A stretch of DNA of 64,000 nucleotides from Kribbella voronezhensis (GTDB lineage: Bacteria > Actinomycetota > Actinomycetes > Propionibacteriales > Kribbellaceae), in NCBI RefSeq assembly GCF_004365175.1, contig NZ_SOCE01000002.1, positions 248,001-312,000 of the forward strand. Reading direction: 5' to 3'. Positions 15,799 to 23,212 of the stretch are shown in pieces (position 1 is the first letter of the stretch; each line of letters opens with the position of its first letter). The notes below the pieces were generated by a model that saw only the letters and a program-made list of their open reading frames with translations, made no database searches and was not told the origin of the DNA. Position numbers and translations under genes: made by a program.

Positions 15799-18417
15799 TC
15801 AACTCAGGAGCTCGACGTAGCCGTCGGTGCCGTGCACGCGGATGCGCTGGCCGTCGCGGATGAGGCGGGTGGCCTGGTTCACGCCCACGACAGCCGGCAG
15901 GCCGTACTCGCGGGCGATCACCGCGCCGTGCGTCATCGTGCCGCCGACCTCGGTCACCAGGCCCGTGATCCCGACGAACAGCGGCGACCAACTCGGGTCC
16001 GTGTACGCCGTGACCAGGATGTCGCCGGCGTCGAGATCGGCCTTCGCCATGTCGAGGATGACGCGGGCGCGGCCTTCGATGGTTCCGGCGGACACCGGCA
16101 GACCGACCAGCGCACCGTCTGGTACGTCGTCGCGCCGGTACGCCCCGGAGATGGCCTCACCGTCGGAAGTGAGCACGCGAGGTGGCGTCAGCGTCTCGTA
16201 GATCGCGAACGCGTCCTTGCGTTCCTGGATGAGCTGTCCGTCCAGGTGCTCGCTGCGCGCGAGGTCGTGGAACTCCTCGAACGTGAGGTAGAAGACGTCC
16301 TCCTTCTCCGGCAGCACCCCGGCCCGTACGAGACGCTCGGCCTCTCGCAGCAGGGCCTGCTTGTACACGAAGTACCGGCTGATGATGTTGTACTTCGGGT
16401 ACTCGCGGTAGCCGATGAACGTCCGGACCCGGTCGATCATCCGCTGGGTCTCCTCGGCCTTCTGCTCCCCGTCGGGCAGGGAGCGCAGACGTTCCAGGAG
16501 TTCACGCTGCTTGTCCTCCGCCTGCTGCCGACCCTGCTCGAAGCGGCGTGCGGCGGCACCCGGCTCGAAGAGCTTCACGTTGTCGAGGATCAGCGGCACG
16601 AGTGTGGTGGGGCGTTCGCTCCACCGTGGCCTGGTGATGTCGATCTCGCCCGCGCAGCGCATGCCGTACCGGTCGAGGTAGGCCTCGATCGCGTCGCGCG
16701 CGGCGGTCCCGCCGTCGTACTTCGGCAGCTCCGCCAGGAAGTCGTCGCTCTCGACGCGCTGAAGGAACGCCACCACCTCCGGGTAGGGGCGGATCACGTC
16801 GGCGACGTCGAGCAGCGCCAGTCCCATCTCCGAGGTGATGTTGTTCGGGGCGGACAGCGTGAGGGTGTCGGCCGCGTTCTTCTCGCCCAGCCACTCCTGC
16901 AGCTTGTCGTTGAGCCACCAGGTGGCCTCCATGCCGGCCATGATCGCCTGCATGCTCAGCGGATCGGTGAGTACGCGCTTGTGCTCCTCGAAGGCCGTGA
17001 GCAGAGAGTCGAACAGCGCCGGTCCGGTCACCGTCGCGATGTCGCGTCGCAGGGCGGCGATGGAGGTCTCGCTGCGCCCGATCAATGCGGCGACGATCGC
17101 CGGATCGCTCTCGATCGGGGCCGGTGCCGCGCCAGGGCCTGCCGTGGTTCCGCCGCCCGCCGGCCCGCTGGGAGCGGCGTCGGGAAGGGTCGGGATGAAG
17201 TCGCCGCGGTCGAGCACGGTCTCCAGCGCATCCCGGACCAGCGGATCACCTCTGCCGACGAGATCCAGGAAAGCGGCGCGGCCGGCCGGCGAGGTCAGTC
17301 GAGGGGTGGCGTCGACGAAGAGCCTGCCGCCGGCCTCGAGCATCCGCGCCATCGCCGTCAGGTGCCACACCGAGAGACCCAGTGGCTTCATCGCGTCGGT
17401 CATCATCTGCTGGTGACCGACGGAGAGGAACACGTGGTTCGCCTCGTCGCCGGTCTCCGGGATCGGGAACAAGGTGGTGATCGGCCGGCTCTGGACGATC
17501 TGGAAACCGTCGTCGACCAGGCACCACTCGATGTCCTGCGGACGGCCGAAGTGTGCTTCGATCCGACGCCCGAGCTGCACGAGGCGTACGACCTGCTCGT
17601 CGGTCAGCGCCGGCTGCTGCTGGCGGTGCGGGTCGATCGCCTGGACCTGCGTCCCGCCGTCCGGCGCGGGCTGAACGGCCAGTTGCTTGGCGGCGATCGT
17701 CTTTTCGACGACTTCGCCGTCGCGCACTTTGTACACGTCCGGGTTCACCAGGCCGGACACCAAGGCCTCGCCGAGGCCGAAGCCGGCGTCGACGGCAGCG
17801 ATCTTCCGGTTGCCGGTGACGGGATCGGCCGTGAAGAGGATGCCGGACGCCTGCGGGAAGACCATCTGCTGCACGACGACGGCCATGTGGATCTTGTGGT
17901 GGTCGAAGCCGTTCCGGAGGCGGTACGTCACGGCGCGCTCGGTGAACAGCGATGCCCAGCACCGGCGTACATGCTGCACGATCGCCTTTGCGCCGACGAC
18001 GTTCAGGTAGGTGTCCTGCTGGCCTGCGAAGGACGCGGTCGGTAGGTCCTCTGCGGTCGCACTCGAGCGGACGGCGTACGGCGAATGCTCGCCGGCCCGG
18101 GTGAGCGCGCGGGTCACCTCCGCCGCCACCTCGTCGGGCACGGCGAACTCTTCGATCGTCTGCCGGATCTCCGCACTCAGCGCGCGAATCACCTCGAAGT
18201 TGTCCACGGCAACCAATGCCAGCTCGGCGAGTCGATCGTCGATCGACGGTGCCTGCGCGAGAAACCGCTCGAAGGCGGCCGTCGTCACGCAGAACCCGGC
18301 CGGCACGCGGATACCGTCGATGCGCGACAACTCACCGAGGTGCGCACCTTTGCCACCGGCAACCATCACCTGCGTCGCGTCGAGCGCCTGAAGATCCAGC
18401 ACGTACTGCGGGTTCAC
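15799..18417 (-). CDS. rph: Rifamycin phosphotransferase
   Basis: An 872-residue three-domain enzyme, matching the length of characterised Rph proteins. The N-terminal ATP-grasp domain carries GGKGAHLGEL near residue 22 and AVRSSATAEDLPTASFAGQQ near 115. The central drug-binding region (about 330-750) has the Rph-type block NNITSEMGLALLDVADVIRP and YGMRCAGEIDITRPRWSERP, which PEP synthases lack. The C-terminal swivelling domain holds the phosphocarrier H830 in GGTMTHGAVIAREYG. Rph transfers the beta-phosphate of ATP to the ansa chain of rifamycins. The GTG start has GGAGGTG 6 bp upstream. A rifamycin-associated element lies 137 bp upstream, strongly supporting the call. Confidence 0.9.
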   Translation of the reverse strand: MNPQYVLDLQALDATQVMVAGGKGAHLGELSRIDGIRVPAGFCVTTAAFERFLAQAPSIDDRLAELALVAVDNFEVIRALSAEIRQTIEEFAVPDEVAAEVTRALTRAGEHSPYAVRSSATAEDLPTASFAGQQDTYLNVVGAKAIVQHVRRCWASLFTERAVTYRLRNGFDHHKIHMAVVVQQMVFPQASGILFTADPVTGNRKIAAVDAGFGLGEALVSGLVNPDVYKVRDGEVVEKTIAAKQLAVQPAPDGGTQVQAIDPHRQQQPALTDEQVVRLVQLGRRIEAHFGRPQDIEWCLVDDGFQIVQSRPITTLFPIPETGDEANHVFLSVGHQQMMTDAMKPLGLSVWHLTAMARMLEAGGRLFVDATPRLTSPAGRAAFLDLVGRGDPLVRDALETVLDRGDFIPTLPDAAPSGPAGGGTTAGPGAAPAPIESDPAIVAALIGRSETSIAALRRDIATVTGPALFDSLLTAFEEHKRVLTDPLSMQAIMAGMEATWWLNDKLQEWLGEKNAADTLTLSAPNNITSEMGLALLDVADVIRPYPEVVAFLQRVESDDFLAELPKYDGGTAARDAIEAYLDRYGMRCAGEIDITRPRWSERPTTLVPLILDNVKLFEPGAAARRFEQGRQQAEDKQRELLERLRSLPDGEQKAEETQRMIDRVRTFIGYREYPKYNIISRYFVYKQALLREAERLVRAGVLPEKEDVFYLTFEEFHDLARSEHLDGQLIQERKDAFAIYETLTPPRVLTSDGEAISGAYRRDDVPDGALVGLPVSAGTIEGRARVILDMAKADLDAGDILVTAYTDPSWSPLFVGITGLVTEVGGTMTHGAVIAREYGLPAVVGVNQATRLIRDGQRIRVHGTDGYVELLS

Positions 18418-18553
18418 CGGCTCACCTCCGAGCCGAGCCCCACCACAGGTCCGGCATCTTCGGGCGATCCCCAGGTCGACAACAACACTCGCATACAGTT
18501 CCCCATCTTTGTGCGGGTTCAGGTGTTCGGTCGGCCATCATGAAGCATCACCC

Positions 18554-18572
18554 CGCCCTTGCCGCAAGCCCA
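18554..18572 (-). promoter_or_regulatory. Rifamycin-associated element (RAE)
   Basis: Read on the minus strand the site is TGGGCTTGCGGCAAGGGCG. It matches 16 of 19 positions of the RAE inverted repeat as I remember it (GGGGCTTGCGGCAAGGCCC); that element is known upstream of rifamycin-inactivating genes in actinomycetes and is needed for their induction. The central CTTGCGGCAAG is a near-perfect dyad. It is 137 bp upstream of the rph start. A TTGCGG within it is followed on the minus strand by weak -10-like sequences (TTCATG at 17 bp or CATGAT at 19 bp). Confidence 0.8.
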
Positions 18573-18587
18573 CCAGTACGCTATAAC
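18559..18587 (+). promoter_or_regulatory. Plus-strand promoter built into the RAE
   Basis: TTGCCG (18559-18564), a 17-bp spacer and TATAAC (18582-18587) form a near-consensus housekeeping promoter pointing away from rph. Its -35 element is the plus-strand arm of the RAE dyad. Transcription would begin near 18594, directly in front of the terminator hairpin at 18596. Confidence 0.6.
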
Positions 18588-18595
18588 CTGTAAAT

Positions 18596-18623
18596 GCAAG
18601 GAGATCCCTCTCCTTGCTTTTTT
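18596..18623 (+). terminator. Intrinsic terminator immediately after the promoter
   Basis: Perfect 9-bp stem GCAAGGAGA/TCTCCTTGC with a TCCC loop, followed by six T residues on the plus strand. It starts about 2 bp after the predicted start site and lies 54 bp before the flavin-reductase-like gene. A transcript stopped here would be only about 30 nt. No plus-strand gene ends upstream, so it is not an ordinary end-of-gene terminator. Confidence 0.85.
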
Positions 18624-18676
18624 GTTGCCCGCCGACCCACGGCTCACAGGGTTGGGCGGTCGGACGTTGTAGCGGT

Positions 18677-19315
18677 ATGAAGCGAGTAGTGGATCTCAAA
18701 GTCCTGTACTTCGGTACGCCGGTGGTGCTGGTGAGTTCTCGTAATCCCGATGGGAGTACGAATCTCGGGCCGATGTCGTCGGCGTGGTGGCTGGATCGCA
18801 GTGCGATGCTCGGGATGAGCAGTAGCTCGCAGACGGTCAGGAATCTGGTCGAGCGACCCGAGTGCGTTCTCAATCTGGTCGAGCCCGCGATGGTCGCAGC
18901 GCTCGACCGGATCGCGTTGCTGACCGGGTCGGAGACGATGTCGGCGGCGAAACGAGGTCGCGGCTACCGGTACGAGCCCGACAAGTTCGCCGCCGGGGGA
19001 CTGACCAGGGAGCCGGGTGGTGCTGTCGGGCTCGACGCGGTGGCGGAGAGTCCGATCACGCTGGAGGGCCGGATCGTGGCGATCCACGGCATCGGCGGCA
19101 GCGACTCGAATCTGCGGGCGCTGGAGATGGCGGTCGAGCGGGTCAATGTCCGGGAGGACCTGCTGCTGGAGCAGCACGAGAACCACATCGACCCGCTGCG
19201 CTGGGACCCGCTGATCATGAAGTTCACGGAGTACTTCGGCGGCGGTCGGCCGGCGTACCCGTCGTCACTGGCCCGCGGCTGGGACATGCCGCCGCTGCAG
19301 GTGCTCGCGGACTGA
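18677..19315 (+). CDS. Flavin-reductase-like FMN-binding split-barrel protein
   Basis: A 212-residue protein starting at ATG 18677; the frame upstream runs through the terminator and is not coding. The flavin-reductase-like fold is seen in FGTPVVLVSSRNPDGSTNLG, SAWWLDRSAMLGMSSSSQTV and NLVERPECVLNL. The C-terminal part ends FTEYFGGGRPAYPSSLARGW. Members bind FMN and act as flavin reductases or oxygenase partners. There is no convincing ribosome site, so translation may be leaderless or start differently. It is divergent from rph and separated from the RAE-borne promoter only by the terminator hairpin, so it could be read under rifamycin stress. Confidence 0.8.
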   Translation: MKRVVDLKVLYFGTPVVLVSSRNPDGSTNLGPMSSAWWLDRSAMLGMSSSSQTVRNLVERPECVLNLVEPAMVAALDRIALLTGSETMSAAKRGRGYRYEPDKFAAGGLTREPGGAVGLDAVAESPITLEGRIVAIHGIGGSDSNLRALEMAVERVNVREDLLLEQHENHIDPLRWDPLIMKFTEYFGGGRPAYPSSLARGWDMPPLQVLAD

Positions 19316-19317
19316 GC

Positions 19318-20388
19318 TCAGGGTTGGTGGCGGTGGCTGATCGGGCCTTTGGTGGTCAAGGCGGACAGTTCGGCGAGGACGGTGCGGCGTCGTAGTACCG
19401 GCGTTGCACCGGCGGTTGCGTGACTCATCCCGTCGACGATGTCTCGCAGTACGCCCAGTGCGTCGACAGTCGGTGACCAGCCGAGCTCGCGCGCTGCCCG
19501 GGAGCTGTCCAGGGCGGGCGCGGCGCAGCCCAGGTCGAGCCAGCCTGGCGACACCGGCTGCAGCCGCAGTTGCCAGGCGGCCGCCATTGCTGCACGGAGT
19601 ACGCGGGCAGGCGTCGGGATCCAGCGCGCTCCAAGTGCTTCAGCGATCGTCGCTGCCGAGGCCGGCTCCGCCGCGGCCAGGTTGAACGCTCCGGCCGCCC
19701 GCCGGTCCAGGACGCGCACGATGGCGTCGGCGACGTCGTCGGCGTGCACCATCGCGATCGTCATCCCGTCGGGGAACGGCAGCACCGGTACGGCACCGAT
19801 GGTCTTGGCCGGCACCAGGACGGGGACGCCGTACCGAAGTAGCGCGCTGCCGACCAGGCGCTGGCCGATGATGCCTGGGCGCAACCGCGTCAGCACAGGC
19901 GCATCGGCCGACCGCTCGAACGAGTCGAGCAGCTTCTCGGCGGCTGCTTTGTGGCGGCTGTACGACGACGTCGGTACGCCGTCGACCGGCCAGTCCTCCG
20001 TGACCGGAGCAGTGTCCCGCTTGGGTGAGTAGGCCCCCACCGAAGACATGTGTACGACGTGGCTGACCGCGGCCGCCGTACAAGCGTCGAGCACCCGTTC
20101 GGTCCCGCCGACACCCACAGCCTCCAGATAGTCGACCTGGTGGGACGGCTGGAACGCCCATGCCAGATGCACCACGGCGTCCGCGCCGCGAAACGCCTGC
20201 CGAAGGGCCGATCCGCTGTCCGGATCGGTCAGGTCGATCGAGATCCATCGGGGTCCGTCGATCGACGCGTAGTCGGGAATCCGCCGAGCCACCCCGACGA
20301 CCTCGTGCTCACCGTCCGCGCGCAGCCGGCGGATCAAGGCACTGCCGACGTTGCCGCTGGCACCGGTGATCACAATTCGCATCGCCAT
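19318..20388 (-). CDS. NAD-dependent epimerase/dehydratase (extended SDR)
   Basis: A 356-residue protein beginning at ATG 20388 (a second in-frame ATG is at 20382). The open frame continues far upstream, but only this part is homologous to known proteins. The Rossmann motif is GASGNVGSAL at about residues 9-18. Downstream are SSVGAYSP and the catalytic-type Y-x-x-x-K (SSYSRHKAAAEKLL near 150). A C-terminal substrate-binding half contains DDVADAIVRVLDR and the ARELGWSPTVDALGVL ending. Likely a nucleotide-sugar or related epimerase; the substrate is unknown. It converges on the flavin-reductase-like gene with 2 bp between stops. Confidence 0.85.
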   Translation of the reverse strand: MAMRIVITGASGNVGSALIRRLRADGEHEVVGVARRIPDYASIDGPRWISIDLTDPDSGSALRQAFRGADAVVHLAWAFQPSHQVDYLEAVGVGGTERVLDACTAAAVSHVVHMSSVGAYSPKRDTAPVTEDWPVDGVPTSSYSRHKAAAEKLLDSFERSADAPVLTRLRPGIIGQRLVGSALLRYGVPVLVPAKTIGAVPVLPFPDGMTIAMVHADDVADAIVRVLDRRAAGAFNLAAAEPASAATIAEALGARWIPTPARVLRAAMAAAWQLRLQPVSPGWLDLGCAAPALDSSRAARELGWSPTVDALGVLRDIVDGMSHATAGATPVLRRRTVLAELSALTTKGPISHRHQP

Positions 20389-20766
20389 CCAGCGCCAGTT
20401 CCCCGCGATCGACGGTTCAACGCGGTTTCCGGCGAGTTTCCGTGGGTACCCGCGTCGTGGGCGCGGCGTGGTGCGACAAGCCGCGAACAAGCTGGGCGAG
20501 CCGGTCGACGAACCGGCGCCGGTGATCGGACGGTAGCGGTCGGTACGGGGAGCGACCATCGCTGCCACACCTCGGGCGGCGCGCGGAGGTCGCAGCCTCG
20601 CTCCACCGAAGCAGCCGACGGGGAACGGCGCGGTCGCCCTCCGCAGCCGCTGGGCGGCGCGGACGCTCGACGCCCGCAACAGATGCCGGCAGGAGATGCG
20701 CGCGAGGGATGCCGGCAGGAGATGCGCGCGAGAGATGTCGGCAAAGAAGGCTCGAAGGGAGGCGGC
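20389..20766. repeat. Intergenic region of 378 bp with 26-bp direct repeats
   Basis: The region separates the epimerase from the divergent glycosyltransferase. Two perfect copies of a 25-bp core, starting GATGCCGGCAGGAGATGCGC, occur with a 26-bp period at 20682 and 20708, and a degenerate third copy (GATGTCGGCAAAGAAGG) follows at 20734. The array ends just before the glycosyltransferase ribosome site. No promoter or gene was recognised with confidence in the rest of the region. Confidence 0.7.
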
Positions 20767-21669
20767 GTGGAGGGACCGGATCGGCGCGTCTCGGTGGTGG
20801 TGATCACGTACAACAGGCGCGATGAGCTCGACGCGGCGCTTCAGCGGCTGGAGCGGCTGCCGGAACGGCCCTGTGTCGTCGTGGTCGACAACGGATCCGC
20901 GGACGGGACGGCCGACATGGTCCTCAGCCGGCACCCGCGGGTCAGGCTGGTCGGGCTGCAGCGCAACCTCGGAGCTGTCGGTCGCAACGTCGGGGTCGCG
21001 ACGGTGGATACGCCTTATGTGGCGTTCTGTGACGACGACACGTACTACGACCCGGGCGCGCTCTCGTTGGCGGCGGACCTGCTGGACGAGCACCCGGCGC
21101 TGGCAGTGGTCACGGCGTCGATCCTGGTCGAGCCCGGCGGCGCTCTGGATCCGATCTGCAGCGAGATGGCACAGAGCCCGCTGAAGCGGCCCGCCGGCAT
21201 CCCTGGCCATCCGTTGCTGAGCTTCCTGGCGGGGGTTTCCGTCGTACGGCGGGAGGCGTTCCTGGCGGCGGGTGGCTTCTCGGAACGCCTCTGGCTCGGT
21301 GGTGAAGAGGAACTGCTCGCCTCCGACCTCGCCCGGGCGGGCTGGTCGATGTCCTACGTGCCCGAGGTGGTCGCCCACCACCAGGCGTCGAAGCTTCGCG
21401 ATCCCCACCTGCGCCGACAGCACGGAATCCGCAACACACTGTGGTTCACCTGGCTCCGCAGGCCGCTCCGCAGCGCGCTCCTGCGAACCGTCCGGCATCT
21501 GGCTCGCGTACCGCGCGACCGGATCAGCCTGTACGCCGTTGCCGAGGCGCTCCGGGGTCTGCCGTGGGTCATCCGCGAGCGCAACGTGGTGCCCGCCGAG
21601 GTCGAGCGGGGCTACCGGTTGCTCGATCACATGCAACTCACCAGCAAGGCACGCAAATACGTGTCGTGA
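20767..21669 (+). CDS. Family 2 glycosyltransferase (first of tandem pair)
   Basis: A 300-residue GT-A enzyme. GTG 20767 is chosen because AGGGAGG lies 4 bp upstream and the homologous region begins at once (RRVSVVVITYNRRDEL). Visible motifs are VVVDNGSADGTAD near 37, the metal/nucleotide-binding FCDDDTYYDPGALS near 80, and a C-terminal acceptor region with WLGGEEELLASDLARAGW. The last third is helical and basic. It probably transfers a sugar to a cell-surface acceptor; donor and acceptor are unknown. The second copy begins 24 bp downstream and shares most motifs, showing a tandem duplication. Confidence 0.85.
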   Translation: MEGPDRRVSVVVITYNRRDELDAALQRLERLPERPCVVVVDNGSADGTADMVLSRHPRVRLVGLQRNLGAVGRNVGVATVDTPYVAFCDDDTYYDPGALSLAADLLDEHPALAVVTASILVEPGGALDPICSEMAQSPLKRPAGIPGHPLLSFLAGVSVVRREAFLAAGGFSERLWLGGEEELLASDLARAGWSMSYVPEVVAHHQASKLRDPHLRRQHGIRNTLWFTWLRRPLRSALLRTVRHLARVPRDRISLYAVAEALRGLPWVIRERNVVPAEVERGYRLLDHMQLTSKARKYVS

Positions 21670-21693
21670 CGATGCTCGGAGAAAGGAGTGCCG

Positions 21694-22566
21694 ATGGACG
21701 ACGGCGAGGGCCTCGTGACTGTCGTGGTGGTGAGCCGCAACCGGAAGTCCGAGCTGTTGCAGACGCTCGGTCGCCATCCCGCACCGGTCATCCTGATCGA
21801 CAACGGATCGACCGACGGGACCGCCGATGCGGTCGAGCGCGTCCATCCGGCCGTCCGGGTGGTCCGGCTGGGGAGCAACCATGGCGCCACGGCACGAAAC
21901 CTGGGGGTCGCGCTCGCGACCACGCCGTACGTCGCGTTCGCCGACGACGACTCCTGGTGGGAACCCGGCGCCCTCGACACGGCCGCCCGCATCCTCGACA
22001 AGCAACCGGAGGTCGGCCTGCTGGCGGCCCGGATCCTGCTCGGTCCGGAGAACAGACCGGATCCGGTCTGCGACCTGATGGCGCATTCGCCCCTGCGGCC
22101 GGAGCCGGACGGGTACGCCAAACCGATTCTGGGCTTCGTCGCCTGTGCCGCGGTGGTCCGGCGGGATGCCTTCCTCGTCTCGCAGGGCTACGATCCCGTC
22201 GTCTTCTTCGGCGGGGAGGAAGAGCGGCTCGCACTCGACCTGGCGGCCGGTGGGTGGGAGCTGTGCTACGAGCCGGACCTCGTCGTCCACCACCATCCGT
22301 CCCCGTCGCGCGGCAAAGCCGGCGACCGCGACGTACTGATCATCAGAAATCGGTTGCTCACGGCAACGATGCGGCGACCCTGGCCGGTCGTCCTACGGCA
22401 GGCGCTGCGTGCGTCGCGCTGCGGCACCGCCGGGGTACGTGCCGTTCTGACCGCCGTACCGCGGCTCCCGGCCGCCTTGGCCGTCCGTCGCCCGATCCCG
22501 GCCGATCTCGAGCATCGACTCACCCTGCTGGAGACCTGGCAGTCCGCCGGCGCCTTCCAGCGCTGA
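21694..22566 (+). CDS. Family 2 glycosyltransferase (second of tandem pair)
   Basis: A 290-residue paralogue of the preceding protein. ATG 21694 is chosen because AAAGGAG ends 5 bp before it; a GTG at 21688 overlaps that site. Equivalent motifs are VTVVVVSRNRKSEL, LIDNGSTDGTADAV, FADDDSWWEPGALD and FFGGEEERLALDLAAGGWEL. The tail differs from its neighbour, suggesting a different acceptor. The two genes form an operon. The gene converges on the hypothetical gene at 22612. Confidence 0.85.
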   Translation: MDDGEGLVTVVVVSRNRKSELLQTLGRHPAPVILIDNGSTDGTADAVERVHPAVRVVRLGSNHGATARNLGVALATTPYVAFADDDSWWEPGALDTAARILDKQPEVGLLAARILLGPENRPDPVCDLMAHSPLRPEPDGYAKPILGFVACAAVVRRDAFLVSQGYDPVVFFGGEEERLALDLAAGGWELCYEPDLVVHHHPSPSRGKAGDRDVLIIRNRLLTATMRRPWPVVLRQALRASRCGTAGVRAVLTAVPRLPAALAVRRPIPADLEHRLTLLETWQSAGAFQR

Positions 22567-22611
22567 GAGGCGATCCGGCGGAACGGACAGGTGAGCGGAA
22601 CGGGCTGACCG

Positions 22612-23193
22612 TCATCGGGCGCGTTGGACTACGCGGCGCACACGGCGGACGAGGCGGTAAGTGCCGACGGCCGCCGCTAGCCAGGAACCGCCGACGATGA
22701 CCAGGTCGAGCGGCTGGTGTACGAGGTCCGCGCGTTGCTGTCCTCGGCGGGAGCGCAACCCGTGATATTTGAACTCCGCGAGCATTCCCGTCTCGGCGAT
22801 CGGGTTGGCCGGGTGGCGGGAGGCGAAGCTCCGGAGTGTGCCGGTGGTGGCATCGATCCGGTCGGCTGCCAGCAGCAGCAGCCAATGAGCCGCACGGCCT
22901 TCGCTGTAGCGGCGGTAGGCGAGTTTGCGGATCGCACCGGCGGGTCCGTGGGGCGGGCAGGACGTGCCGAACACCGGAGTGAGGAAGGCGTGCTCGTTCG
23001 ACCGCTCCCGCGGCCAGTGCTCCGGTTGGCGCTCGGGGAAGTCCCAGACCGCGCCGTACGGGTGTGGATCCAGCCGCTCCATCGGTACTGCGGGGCGATG
23101 GCGCGGGTTCAGGTCCGCTCCCCAGCCGGGGATGCGGGCGCGGAGCTCGGCACTGCTCTCGGCCATCGGCGGCCGTTGCTGGGTGTAGGTCAT
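22612..23193 (-). CDS. Conserved protein of unknown function downstream of ADH
   Basis: A 193-residue basic protein starting at 23193 (alternative ATG at 23166). I cannot assign a domain. It is rich in Arg, His and Pro, with PMERLDPHPYGAVWDFPE near 37, then a block GPAGAIRKLAYRRYSEGRAA and LLLAADRIDATTG, and a hydrophobic stretch (DLVIVGGSWLAAAVGTY) near the C-terminus that could be a membrane anchor. It lies 19 bp after the zinc alcohol dehydrogenase, surely in one operon. It might modify or anchor that enzyme, which is a guess from position. Confidence 0.6.
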   Translation of the reverse strand: MTYTQQRPPMAESSAELRARIPGWGADLNPRHRPAVPMERLDPHPYGAVWDFPERQPEHWPRERSNEHAFLTPVFGTSCPPHGPAGAIRKLAYRRYSEGRAAHWLLLLAADRIDATTGTLRSFASRHPANPIAETGMLAEFKYHGLRSRRGQQRADLVHQPLDLVIVGGSWLAAAVGTYRLVRRVRRVVQRAR

Positions 23194-23212
23194 GCGCGGG
23201 GCTCCGATCGGA

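Noticed and set aside
15832..18045. 737-residue plus-strand open frame opposite rph
   Set aside because: Shadow of the rph coding strand; no motif and no ribosome site.
15799..18417. Calling the gene phosphoenolpyruvate synthase
   Set aside because: Length, the central Rph-type region and the RAE fit rifamycin phosphotransferase better; the shared ATP-grasp and His domains explain the resemblance.
18614..18676. Longer start for the flavin-reductase-like protein
   Set aside because: The extra 21 codons read through the terminator T-run and lack family similarity.
20389..22296. N-terminal extension of the epimerase frame to 992 residues
   Set aside because: It runs antisense through both glycosyltransferases and the repeats; homology begins only at the Rossmann start near 20388.
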